In this document: positions 8,215 through 16,715 of the stretch, in pieces
Position numbering within the stretch: the stretch's first letter is position 1
Layout: each line of letters opens with the position of its first letter
Source of the DNA: CAZMCH01 sp964564735
GTDB lineage: Bacteria > Poribacteria > DTPJ01
Direction of reading: 5' to 3'
NCBI GenBank assembly: GCA_964564735.1
Contig: CAZMCH010000009.1
Span: 12,319 to 76,318, forward strand
DNA: 64,000 bases
The notes under the pieces: generated by a model
Databases searched by the model: none
The model's input: only the letters and a program-made list of their open reading frames with translations
Told to the model about the DNA's origin: nothing
Translations under genes and position numbers: made by a program

Positions 8215-8883
8215 TCAGCGTTCTATTTTTCCTCTTGCAATATCAAAAAAGTTTCGCAGAATAGTAAAGCCATCTGAATAATTATTGCTCGATTGTTCAG
8301 GATGAAACTGTGTTCCATAGATAGGCTTCTTTGAGTGAACATAAGCCTGAACTTGGCAATTTTCAGAACTAGCAAGTAATATCAATTCAGAACCCAATTC
8401 TTTTACTTCCCAGCTATGATACTCTTGAACATGAATTATATCACTTAAGCCATTAAATATAGGATCACGTTTTATAATCTGCACTGGATATATACCCCAT
8501 TCTTTTAATTGACCCGGACAATAATTGGGGTTAAGATCGGGTTCATTTGGCTTTAATTGCCTTAATGGTCCGATTTTACTGCCAAACTGAGTTGATATGA
8601 TCTGATGACCTCCACAAAAGCCTATTTGTGGGACATTCCATTCCTTTATACAGTTGCAATATTCCTCTGTCTGTAAAACATCATAATCATCATACATAGC
8701 ACTACCGCCACTATGGCAGATCACCCAGGGCTTATGCTCTATAAATAATTTGTGATTTACCTGTTTGTAATGCAAAACAAGACAACAATCTTTGGCAAAT
8801 CTTTCCAAAACTAGCTTGTGATTATGAAAAGCAGGCGATCTATGATAATTTTCTTCTGAATCAGTGACAATATACCAGATCAT
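8215..8883 (-). CDS. Class I glutamine amidotransferase-like protein
   Basis: A 222-residue GATase1/peptidase C26-like protein. The nucleophile elbow GFCGGH places Cys at residue 90, and QFHPE gives His 194 and Glu 196, so the Cys-His-Glu triad is complete. An HSGGSAMYDDY segment precedes the elbow. Such domains release ammonia from glutamine for a partner synthase, or hydrolyse gamma-glutamyl bonds when they work alone. No synthase domain lies next to it; neighbours are a cupin and a methyltransferase on the same strand. The substrate is unknown. The ATG start has only a weak ribosome binding site. Confidence 0.85.
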   Translation of the reverse strand: MIWYIVTDSEENYHRSPAFHNHKLVLERFAKDCCLVLHYKQVNHKLFIEHKPWVICHSGGSAMYDDYDVLQTEEYCNCIKEWNVPQIGFCGGHQIISTQFGSKIGPLRQLKPNEPDLNPNYCPGQLKEWGIYPVQIIKRDPIFNGLSDIIHVQEYHSWEVKELGSELILLASSENCQVQAYVHSKKPIYGTQFHPEQSSNNYSDGFTILRNFFDIARGKIER

Positions 8884-8978
8884 AAAATTAAATTCCGTTT
8901 TCTTGTATATTATTATGAATACTTCGGTTTATAAATTTCCTTCTTCCACAATTTGCCTCTTTTTATAAGTATATTTCA

Positions 8979-9308
8979 CTAAGATCGTATCATTACAAGA
9001 AGCATCTTGAATTTTTCTAATGCCTTTAATGAATGTGGTTTGTTTGCTGGCATTATAATCATATCACCTTTTTTTAGATGATTGGCTTCCCCGTCGATAA
9101 TAACTTCAACTTCCCCATCGATAGCATAAACAAGAGCATCAAAAGGAGCAGTATGTTCGCTTAGTCCCTGTCCTTTATCAAATGAAAAAAGCGTTACATT
9201 ACCTTTTTCCTGTTTAATAATGGTTCTACTAACAACCGCCCCGTCTTGATAGCCGACAAGTTCTGCTAGATTCAACACTTGTCCTATAAGTTCTTCTTTA
9301 TTTTCCAT
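8979..9308 (-). CDS. Small cupin-domain protein
   Basis: A 109-residue single-domain cupin. Two cupin motifs can be seen: GLSEHTAPFDALVYAIDGEVE and a second HLKKGDMIIMPANKPHSLKA. Only some of the usual His/Glu metal ligands remain (H near residue 57 and H near residue 92), so metal binding is uncertain. Small cupins of this kind bind small ligands or act as isomerases. It follows the methyltransferase gene on the same strand with a gap of 27 bases, and AGGA before the ATG is an acceptable ribosome binding site. Confidence 0.85.
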   Translation of the reverse strand: MENKEELIGQVLNLAELVGYQDGAVVSRTIIKQEKGNVTLFSFDKGQGLSEHTAPFDALVYAIDGEVEVIIDGEANHLKKGDMIIMPANKPHSLKALEKFKMLLVMIRS

Positions 9309-9335
9309 TTGCTTTTTCCTTTTTTTATAGTGATC

Positions 9336-10079
9336 TCATTTTACTGAGACCTCTAATCCTTCTGGATCAAAAATCACATTGACGCTTCCACTCATATTCG
9401 CTTTATCTCTGACAAAACTCAAATACTTTTCTAGCCTTTCACCAGAATTAACGCTGTTATGTGCTAGGACAACACTCCCTTTTGGCATTTTATCATAAGC
9501 GGATTGCAATATTTCAAGATATATGCCTTTGCCTCTACCTTTGTCGCCATCTGCATCAAGATATAAAAGATTTATTTCTCCATCAAAATTGCTTACAGTA
9601 TCAACCGCATCTTCTGCAATGATACGTGCAACCCCTGTAGGATCGATTTTCCTGACATTTCTTTCTGCTCTTTCTGCTTCCTGAGGCTTTATTTCAACAC
9701 CGATTAAGTTTTCTGCTGTATAAACTGCACCGGGACCAACTCCCGCACCAGCATTAGATATAAATGTATTTCCGCAGAAAACACCCGCAGCAATCATATT
9801 TTTTGGCTGTTTGATTGCATTTATAGCGTATATAAGCCTTTGCATACGATGTGTTATTGCTGTCCAAGGTATCTCAAAAAGCTCTGCAACAGCCTTTCTA
9901 TGCGCCAAAAGTTTTTCATTATCATAGTTTGTATGAGTTATTATACCTTCGTTGAGTAATACATCAAGTGCTTCACCAACTACCTTTATTTCGTTTTCCA
10001 ATGGTTCAAGAACCTTATGAGGGTCCTGCATTACCATTCTATATTCATTCCAGTCATTGCTTTGATATATTTGAGCCAT
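9336..10079 (-). CDS. Class I SAM-dependent methyltransferase (O-methyltransferase-like)
   Basis: A 247-residue protein with a Rossmann-like methyltransferase core. Motif I is NAGAGVGPGAVYTAENLIGVEI, with an acidic Glu at the end of strand 2, and motif IV is NLLYLDADGDKGRGKGIY. The arrangement, with a helical N-terminal part and a late acidic DADG metal-site-like motif, resembles the catechol/caffeoyl-CoA O-methyltransferase group. The substrate is unknown. It is probably co-transcribed with the cupin gene that follows. No ribosome binding site is obvious before the ATG, but the start matches the helix order. Confidence 0.8.
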   Translation of the reverse strand: MAQIYQSNDWNEYRMVMQDPHKVLEPLENEIKVVGEALDVLLNEGIITHTNYDNEKLLAHRKAVAELFEIPWTAITHRMQRLIYAINAIKQPKNMIAAGVFCGNTFISNAGAGVGPGAVYTAENLIGVEIKPQEAERAERNVRKIDPTGVARIIAEDAVDTVSNFDGEINLLYLDADGDKGRGKGIYLEILQSAYDKMPKGSVVLAHNSVNSGERLEKYLSFVRDKANMSGSVNVIFDPEGLEVSVK

Positions 10080-10292
10080 TATTTTTTTATGGCATATTAA
10101 AAGGCATATCCGTTTTAATACACCGTCTCCTTTTATTAAGCGAAACCAATATATTATTAAACCATAAAAAACTAAAATCTAAGAACTTATTAAGAATATA
10201 AGTTAATAGTAATATACTAGAATAGCCTTAATTAGTCAAGTTAGATTAAAAACATTTTTTTATCAAATACACATATTTACATATCACAACAT

Positions 10293-11384
10293 TTATAATT
10301 GCCTAGCAAATATTTCTAACGGATGTTTTCTATTTTTCATTGGGAATGAAACCCTGTTACCTGTAATTTGTGATTCATAAGCACCCAATATCATCTCAAG
10401 CGCACAAACAGCATCATATCCGCTTGATATTGGTTTTCTATCATTTTCAATAGAATCTATAAGGTCTATTATTGCCAGTTGATTTCCTGCCTGTAAAGCA
10501 GTATCATCAAGATTTAGAGGCTCCCATTTTTGCGAAAGATTATGAGGTGACCATACAGGATAAGGATAGATCGCAACATTTGAGGCTGTTCCACCACGTA
10601 ATGAGATCATGCCTTGACTTCCAATAATATCCATACCATATCGGCTATCACTGCCTATTTGATCTTTGCGTGAATCAAAGAAGCCTGCTACACCGCTTTT
10701 AAAGGCGAAATAGCTATTGATACAGTCTCCTGCTATAAGTCCAACAGGTTCAGTTCCTTCTCGAACATCTTTGGGGGTTATATCATGTCCTTGAAATTCT
10801 ACATGAGCAAACATCCACCCAACATCACCGACAAAGTATCTCATCATATTAAATAAATGTGTGCCAAGAACGATCATATCTTCTCCACCACCACGACTAT
10901 CTTGTTTACCATGTGCATATATTGCCTGAACATTTCCGATCTTTCCTTCATCTAGCATACGCTTTATTTTATGAATGCCCGGTAGATAAACGCCCTGATG
11001 AGCAACTGCAATTTTTAAACCAGTTTTTTCTGCTGATTTCAATATTATATCTCCATCTTCAAGGCTTGATACCATTGGCTTTTCTGAATATATATGGCAA
11101 CCAGCATCAATACAGGCAAGTATTATCTCAAGATGACGATCCACCCATCTTGGACATACACTAACTATATCAAGGTCTTCTTTTTCCAACATCTCGCGAT
11201 AATCAGCATAAGAACGGATTGCCCCAGTATCTGACTTTGCCTTTTCTCTACCAGCTTCATCAGGATCAGAAACAGCAATAAACTGAACATTATCTAATCC
11301 CTTATAGGCTAAATGTAAGCCATGACCATAATTCCCTTTTCCTGTTATTCCAATAGCCCCAGCTTTATATATTTTATTTGCCAT
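10293..11384 (-). CDS. Gfo/Idh/MocA family oxidoreductase
   Basis: A 363-residue NAD(P)-dependent sugar or inositol oxidoreductase. The N-terminal Rossmann fold has GAIGITGKGNYG in place of the common GxGxxG and a DPDE at the end of strand 2 (NAD preference likely). The diagnostic EKP occurs in HIYSEKPMVSS near residue 100. The C-terminal alpha/beta domain carries GTHLFNMMRYF. It starts with ATG after AAAGGAC. Neighbours downstream on the same strand are methyltransferase, cupin and amidotransferase; upstream are a D-threonine-aldolase-like enzyme and a GH43-like protein, suggesting a role in oxidising a sugar or amino-acid derivative. Substrate unknown. Confidence 0.92.
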   Translation of the reverse strand: MANKIYKAGAIGITGKGNYGHGLHLAYKGLDNVQFIAVSDPDEAGREKAKSDTGAIRSYADYREMLEKEDLDIVSVCPRWVDRHLEIILACIDAGCHIYSEKPMVSSLEDGDIILKSAEKTGLKIAVAHQGVYLPGIHKIKRMLDEGKIGNVQAIYAHGKQDSRGGGEDMIVLGTHLFNMMRYFVGDVGWMFAHVEFQGHDITPKDVREGTEPVGLIAGDCINSYFAFKSGVAGFFDSRKDQIGSDSRYGMDIIGSQGMISLRGGTASNVAIYPYPVWSPHNLSQKWEPLNLDDTALQAGNQLAIIDLIDSIENDRKPISSGYDAVCALEMILGAYESQITGNRVSFPMKNRKHPLEIFARQL

Positions 11385-11447
11385 TTTTTGTCCTTTTTTC
11401 TCGATAAGTTCTCATAATGTAAAATACCGATTATTTGTGCAAGATTA

Positions 11448-12545
11448 TTATCTTAACTTGCCTCTTGCAGAAACTTTCCACATTGTCTCAACCTTTTCAT
11501 TCCTAACAACAAACAACTCATCAAATAAATTTACCGCTGGACAGACATGGTTTGGTATTATCTCTAATTTATCACCAACTTTGAGTTTTATCCTTGAAGA
11601 ATCAAACTTCAAAACACCATGTTCTTCATAAGCCCTTATAAGCTGTATATCGGGCATTCCTTTGATCCAACCATAAATGCCGAATGCTTGCGCTTTATCT
11701 GATGTAAAAGACTTTGTTCCTGCATCGACAACAGCCCTGTCATCAGCAGGAACGCTGATTACTGTTGCCAGTATTGTCAATGCGCAATTTTTTTCCTCAA
11801 CAACACCAAGTTTGATTTGATAATAATCATTAAATACATAAGTTCCCGGTCTAGTCTCATTTATGCCGTTGATAGTGCATGTTATTTTCGCAGAGGGAGT
11901 AGCACCAACACTTATAATATCAGTTCTGATACCAGCATCTCTTAGCATTTCTGCGGTTTGGATCATCATTTGGGCTGATTCAAGACCTATGTGTCTTACA
12001 TCCTCAAAAGTCTCTCCGCTATAGACATGCCCTTCATGAGTATATACTCCTATAAGTTCGATACCCTTCATTTTAACCAGTTTTTCCGCAAGATCAACGG
12101 TAGGCTTTCCATAGAGAACACCCGTTCTCCGTAATCCTACATCAACTTTAATAATTACTGGTATTTTCATACCTCTTTTATCTGCCAAATCAGATATTGG
12201 TTGAGCAACTTCTACGCTATCGACAGCGACACTGATCTTGCATTTTTCAGAAAGCTTTAATAACCGATTGATCTTTTCATCGCCAACGATCATGTTTGCA
12301 ATGAATATATCATCAACATTAGTAGTGTTTAGCATCAATTCTGCTTCACCAAGTTTGGCGCAAGTTATGCCATTTGCCCCTGCAACAAGCTGTTTTATTG
12401 TGATTTCAGGCACTTTATGCGTCTTTATATGTGGACGAAGATGAACACCAATGTTTTTTGCAAAATCAGCCATATCTTTTATATTGTTTTCTAATATATC
12501 AAGGTCAACGATTGCAACAGGCGTATCTAATTCGTATTTATGCAC
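11448..12545 (-). CDS. D-threonine aldolase / D-serine dehydratase-like PLP enzyme
   Basis: A 365-residue fold-type III PLP enzyme (alanine racemase N-terminal barrel plus C-terminal beta domain). The PLP lysine is Lys41 in RPHIKTHK, and the C-terminal PNHVCPAVN supplies the His-x-Cys metal site typical of DSD1/D-threonine aldolases. It would cleave a D-3-hydroxy amino acid to glycine and aldehyde, or dehydrate D-serine; the sequence alone does not separate these. It starts at GTG with GGAG eight bases upstream, and that site lies over the end of the GH43-like gene, so the two are translationally close and one transcript. Confidence 0.9.
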   Translation of the reverse strand: MHKYELDTPVAIVDLDILENNIKDMADFAKNIGVHLRPHIKTHKVPEITIKQLVAGANGITCAKLGEAELMLNTTNVDDIFIANMIVGDEKINRLLKLSEKCKISVAVDSVEVAQPISDLADKRGMKIPVIIKVDVGLRRTGVLYGKPTVDLAEKLVKMKGIELIGVYTHEGHVYSGETFEDVRHIGLESAQMMIQTAEMLRDAGIRTDIISVGATPSAKITCTINGINETRPGTYVFNDYYQIKLGVVEEKNCALTILATVISVPADDRAVVDAGTKSFTSDKAQAFGIYGWIKGMPDIQLIRAYEEHGVLKFDSSRIKLKVGDKLEIIPNHVCPAVNLFDELFVVRNEKVETMWKVSARGKLR

Positions 12546-12550
12546 TTTAT

Positions 12551-13450
12551 TTACTCCTGAATATTGCCATATATAGACATTAAATCGTTATATTCTTTCT
12601 CTGTTATTGTTATCATTCCACCATGACGGACACCTTTTGGAACTTCGTAGGTTTGCCATTGAAGGTTATACCAATCACCCGATAGCTTTTTAGCGGCTGA
12701 ACATCCATAGGACATTCCCGGATATTCTTCATAATAAAGATACCATTGGCTCCCATCAAGTTTTTGTATTAATGTTGGTGCTTCCCGCCAATTTGGGCTG
12801 ATAGGCAGAGATGGTTCAGTATAAGGACCAAGCAGATTATCTGAATAGCTCATTCTAATTGTCTTCCCTGTTGGACACGAAAGATCAGCCCATCGTTCAT
12901 CTTTTATAAAGGCGTAATATTTATTGTCTTCTTTACGAATAATTACATCAATTGTTGCAAAAGGAAAATCAAATAGCCTTTTGGGTTCAGAAAAGTGAAG
13001 CATATCTTTTGAGAGAACATAAAAAGTTCGCATACTGCTCCAGACTCTTTCTGGTTCTTCTGCAACTGGTTCTTTTGAAGGGCTATGCCAAGTCATAGCA
13101 TATTGAGATGATTCAGAATCATAAAAACATTTTGGCGCTCCATGATGCTTTATGCCTTTTCTAAAGCCTACTGCATTTGGCACATCAGGATCATAATCTA
13201 GCCATTTTTTCCATGTTATTAGGTTATCTGATACCCATATAGTAATGACAGGATCCCCGCCACCAAGCAAGTAAAATCTTCCATCATGCCCACGAGTAAT
13301 GTCAGGATGACCGTAATATTCTTCATCGATAATCCTTTTACCATCATTTATTAATTTCCAATGAAGTCCATCTGCGCTTATTGAGTAATACAATCGCCCA
13401 TAATCATGTTTCATTACATGTGCAAAAAGATAACCATAATATTGATCCAT
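12551..13450 (-). CDS. GH43-like five-bladed beta-propeller glycosidase
   Basis: A 299-residue cytoplasmic protein (no signal peptide) with repeated W-x-x-S/D-x-D strands typical of glycoside hydrolase family 43/62/117-like propellers: ISADGLHWKLI, GHPDITRGHDGRFYLLGGG, SDNLITWKKW, TWHSPSKEP and SYSDNLLGPYTEP. Acidic residues in suitable places (DITRGHD, IDVIIRKEDNKYYAF, EAPTL) could form the catalytic set, but I cannot assign them with certainty. The substrate would be a glycan fragment taken into the cell. A strong AAAGGAG precedes the ATG. It is the first gene of the run GH43-aldolase. Confidence 0.8.
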   Translation of the reverse strand: MDQYYGYLFAHVMKHDYGRLYYSISADGLHWKLINDGKRIIDEEYYGHPDITRGHDGRFYLLGGGDPVITIWVSDNLITWKKWLDYDPDVPNAVGFRKGIKHHGAPKCFYDSESSQYAMTWHSPSKEPVAEEPERVWSSMRTFYVLSKDMLHFSEPKRLFDFPFATIDVIIRKEDNKYYAFIKDERWADLSCPTGKTIRMSYSDNLLGPYTEPSLPISPNWREAPTLIQKLDGSQWYLYYEEYPGMSYGCSAAKKLSGDWYNLQWQTYEVPKGVRHGGMITITEKEYNDLMSIYGNIQE

Positions 13451-13471
13451 TAGTATCTCCTTTTAAAAGAG

Positions 13472-15220
13472 CTAATCAAGACCGCCAAATATGATGTTTG
13501 CACCAACAGTAATGATTTGACCCGATTGAGGTATGCCAAGATAATATATAACATCTTTGCGATCCTGTATTTTTAGTCCATTTTTTGTATCTATACCAAA
13601 AGAATAGCGACCATCGATATATAAACTGATGAATCTGTTAAAAAATGGCTTACTTATGCGCATATAGACAAAGGCTATGTCTTCTGAATTCTCTGTGGGA
13701 GGAATAATGTTTATATTTTCTGTCTGTGCTGGCTGATATTTCCAATAACATCCACCAAAAGTAAATGTTCCGCTAAGGGGTCTGCCGAACGAAAAACCAG
13801 CATTTGCAAGGTGTTCTGGCTCAAATAACGGAGTATCATAACGTTCAAATTTATAATTAGCAAATATATTAAAGGTACTAAAAATATTTAACTCAAGAGA
13901 TGCTTCACCATTTATGGATTCAGAAGTTTCTACATTTGTTAGATACCAGACATGCTTATTAAGTTGAATCCATGTAATTCTGCTTTGTGGCTGACCATAG
14001 GATGCTTGAGCCATTAATTTCAGGCGTGTAGCTACATCAACATTAAGTAATCCGTAAGCCTCCCAAAAATCCTCTGATTCCAGTGAGTCATTGACAATAA
14101 CTGATTTAGATCGCCAGTATAATTCATCAAAATCAGGCAAGATTACTCGTCTTCTATATCCTGCGCCTATTTGAAAGGCTTTGGGACCGATTATTAATCC
14201 GACATCTGGAACCATATATGGATCAAATTCTGAATCATATATACCTGTTGCGTTTAGCTTGAGTTTGATGAAGCTAACAGGACTAGCTATATTTGAAATA
14301 TCAGCTTTTATGATTTTTCTTGATTCAAGGGTTTTGCTGTCACTTCTGGTTGTTTTATCAACTAAACTTGATAGTTGCAATTTAGTTTTTGCATTGACTT
14401 CAAGACTGGGAAGAACCTTTCTGCCTAGTTCGGCAAGAAATATACCTGTTACATAGTCAAATTTTCTTTGTGACGCATCAGTTAATCCAGACCAGACACT
14501 AATGCCTTTGAGTGTAAGAATATCAGAGCCTTCACCTGGTCTTCGATATGATATGCCTGCGCTATTCCTTATCCTTGTCTGATCAGTTTTATCATCAATA
14601 ATGAGGTTTTGGCTGTTTCTCTGTGCTTCAAGGCTTAAATTCTGGTTTTGTCCTATCATTACATTTATAAGTCCGTTAAGTTTATCGTCTGACGTTTTAA
14701 AATCTGTAGAATCGTCATTTATTTTTTCAGAATAGCTATTACGAATCTGTTTGAACATAAGATGAATGAATGTTGATGACATATATCCAGTAGTTCTATT
14801 GACATTTTCTAGCAAGGGCATTGCCCAATATCTGCCTTCTGGAAATCCAGCGGTTTCTTTTTGGAAATATTCCTTATTCTTAACAGCCCCAATTCTTAAT
14901 CTTTGGTTATGTATTGCAAAGGAAGCCTCTCGGTTATCCCATATATCGGGATTTTCTTGGATGCCAGACATAAAGGTAAGTGCAGCGGTATTCCATGCCC
15001 TTGCAAACGGGATACTAAGGTTATAACGATGCCTTGCCTTTATCCTGTCAACAACAAGCTGACCTCTTGGATATTCCTCTTTTAGAACAGGTCTAGCACC
15101 TTTTGGAACAAGGACGGACATTTCATCACGTGGATTTTTTTCCTCAAATGGTTCAGAAAATGCGGTTGATGTAATTATAACGCAAGCAAGAATAAAAAAT
15201 ATTATGTATCTAAAATTCAT
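13472..15220 (-). CDS. Signal-peptide outer-membrane beta-barrel protein
   Basis: A 582-residue exported protein: residues 1-22 form a signal peptide (hydrophobic core, then STAFSEP). From about residue 75 onward almost the whole chain consists of alternating hydrophobic strands and polar turns, and it ends in ITVGANIIFGG, consistent with a large outer-membrane barrel. No plug domain or TonB box is evident, so it is not a typical TonB-dependent receptor. It is the third gene of a minus-strand unit after the TPR protein and the TonB/AgmX-like protein, from which a hairpin separates it. A function in an envelope-spanning assembly is inference from this context. Confidence 0.75.
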   Translation of the reverse strand: MNFRYIIFFILACVIITSTAFSEPFEEKNPRDEMSVLVPKGARPVLKEEYPRGQLVVDRIKARHRYNLSIPFARAWNTAALTFMSGIQENPDIWDNREASFAIHNQRLRIGAVKNKEYFQKETAGFPEGRYWAMPLLENVNRTTGYMSSTFIHLMFKQIRNSYSEKINDDSTDFKTSDDKLNGLINVMIGQNQNLSLEAQRNSQNLIIDDKTDQTRIRNSAGISYRRPGEGSDILTLKGISVWSGLTDASQRKFDYVTGIFLAELGRKVLPSLEVNAKTKLQLSSLVDKTTRSDSKTLESRKIIKADISNIASPVSFIKLKLNATGIYDSEFDPYMVPDVGLIIGPKAFQIGAGYRRRVILPDFDELYWRSKSVIVNDSLESEDFWEAYGLLNVDVATRLKLMAQASYGQPQSRITWIQLNKHVWYLTNVETSESINGEASLELNIFSTFNIFANYKFERYDTPLFEPEHLANAGFSFGRPLSGTFTFGGCYWKYQPAQTENINIIPPTENSEDIAFVYMRISKPFFNRFISLYIDGRYSFGIDTKNGLKIQDRKDVIYYLGIPQSGQIITVGANIIFGGLD

Positions 15221-15240
15221 TTTGCCAACCTTTTGTTAAT

Positions 15241-15267
15241 AAAAAGTCTCCCTTTCCCAAAGGGAGA
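15241..15267 (-). terminator. Hairpin with T run between TonB-like and barrel genes
   Basis: On the minus strand the 9-base stem TCTCCCTTT/AAAGGGAGA with a 3-base loop (15267-15247) is followed by CTTTTTATT. It fits an intrinsic terminator or attenuator after the TonB-like gene, so the barrel gene may be expressed less or separately. The sequence also resembles a palindrome often repeated between genes in other bacteria. Confidence 0.7.
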
Positions 15268-15287
15268 TTTAGAGGGATTATATAATA

Positions 15288-16676
15288 TCACTGCCACGAG
15301 ATACGCCCATTCATCTTTACAGGCCATTCCGTAGGATCATCTTTGCCATCATTAAGACTTGCGAATTTCCAAGACTTAATTCTTTTTGTAAGATCATCAC
15401 TGATACGTGAATTAAGCTTCGTATGAAAATCTATGGAAGATACTGTTACTTGATTACCTGATTTATTTACAACAACAGTTATCTGCAACGCTTTTGGTAT
15501 ATCGGAAAGTTTGGAGTTATTCCAGTCTTCATATAACTTGCGAAGGCTATGTAAATCTTTGTTTATTTCCTCTTGTAAAACTTCTCCGAAATTACGATTA
15601 TCCTCTTTTTTGGGCGCTTCGACTTTTGGACCTTCCATACCTTTTCCAATGTCAGCCTTAAAACCCTCTCTTTCTATTGCAGAACGTTTATCTTCGACTG
15701 TTGACCCCTTTCTAGGAGAACCAGTAACACCACTATTTCCAGAAGCAGACCTAGTTTCAGGATTGGGATTGCCTCTTGATTTTCCTGTTTCATATCCTCC
15801 GGAGCCGGGTCCTCCGTCACCAATACCTTTTCCTGCACCTCCGCCAGAACCATCACCTTGACCAGTGCCGGTTCCCATACCTCCTTTTCCACCACCGTCG
15901 CCGATACCAATTCCTGTTCCTGATCCTCCACCTGTTCCTTTGCCTGTTCCTGTCGCTAAGCCTTGACCGGGACCTTTTTCACCTAATCCACCACTGCCTC
16001 CGCTACCGCCACGTCCAGCAATATTAGCCCTACCACTGCCTCTGCCATCTTCTACAAGCCCAAACTTAAAGCCTGATGTATCTTTACCGCCTGCGCCAAA
16101 GTCTGATCCCTTACCAGCAGGAATAATCATATTTTTCTCAATTCTGTCGCTTCTTATCCCGGTTCCGCCTGTTTTAGTAAGTAAGTCTTCGCTGACGATA
16201 CCACCAGCTTTTCTCATTCCCGGTTGATCACCGGGCGCGCCTCGTCGCCCTTCTTGTCCACTGCTCCCGGGCGCACTTCCACCACCAGAGTTTCTGCTTC
16301 TGAGCAAAGCCTCTTGCCATGCTGGTTGAGTTTCTGTTTGTTGTGGAACTGTTTTTTGTGTGACTACCGTTTCTTTTTTTATTAATACCTTAGTAATATC
16401 AGCTGTTTTTTCGCTTTTATCACGAAATATTACAACAAGTTCCGGTTCTTCATACTTTAAAAATACAACATCTAATCCTCTTGGTTTCATGGGTTTAGGT
16501 AAATACATTGTCATTTTTGGTTGCTCAACATAAGCATAAGATAAAATTACAGCCATTAAAAAATGAAAAACCGTTGAGCCACCAAGCATAAACCAATGAG
16601 TCTTATCTTTGCGATACTCCTTGCGTCGCTTTTGTTCTTTTGCTATTAACTTTTCCATTTTGATCTTCGGAATCAT
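15288..16676 (-). CDS. TonB/AgmX-like energy transducer with glycine-rich linker
   Basis: A 462-residue protein with cytoplasmic basic residues 1-26, one transmembrane helix at about 27-49, a short periplasmic part, a glycine/serine-rich low-complexity linker at about 125-315 and a folded C-terminal domain of about 90 residues. That domain (LQITVVVNKSGNQVTVSSI then RIKSWKF) has the pattern of AgmX/PglI/TonB C-terminal domains. It would reach across the periplasm. The linker is Gly-rich where classical TonB has Pro-Glu/Pro-Lys. The neighbouring genes are a large TPR protein and a barrel. No ExbB/ExbD pair is in the window. The start has AAGGTGG upstream. Confidence 0.82.
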   Translation of the reverse strand: MIPKIKMEKLIAKEQKRRKEYRKDKTHWFMLGGSTVFHFLMAVILSYAYVEQPKMTMYLPKPMKPRGLDVVFLKYEEPELVVIFRDKSEKTADITKVLIKKETVVTQKTVPQQTETQPAWQEALLRSRNSGGGSAPGSSGQEGRRGAPGDQPGMRKAGGIVSEDLLTKTGGTGIRSDRIEKNMIIPAGKGSDFGAGGKDTSGFKFGLVEDGRGSGRANIAGRGGSGGSGGLGEKGPGQGLATGTGKGTGGGSGTGIGIGDGGGKGGMGTGTGQGDGSGGGAGKGIGDGGPGSGGYETGKSRGNPNPETRSASGNSGVTGSPRKGSTVEDKRSAIEREGFKADIGKGMEGPKVEAPKKEDNRNFGEVLQEEINKDLHSLRKLYEDWNNSKLSDIPKALQITVVVNKSGNQVTVSSIDFHTKLNSRISDDLTKRIKSWKFASLNDGKDDPTEWPVKMNGRISWQ

Positions 16677-16715
16677 TTTTATCCCACCTTCACGAAGTCT
16701 TATGTTTTTTTGTTT

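Noticed and set aside
15674..16027. Long frames opposite to and alongside the glycine-rich linker
   Set aside because: They are low-complexity shadows of the repeated Gly codons in the TonB/AgmX-like gene.
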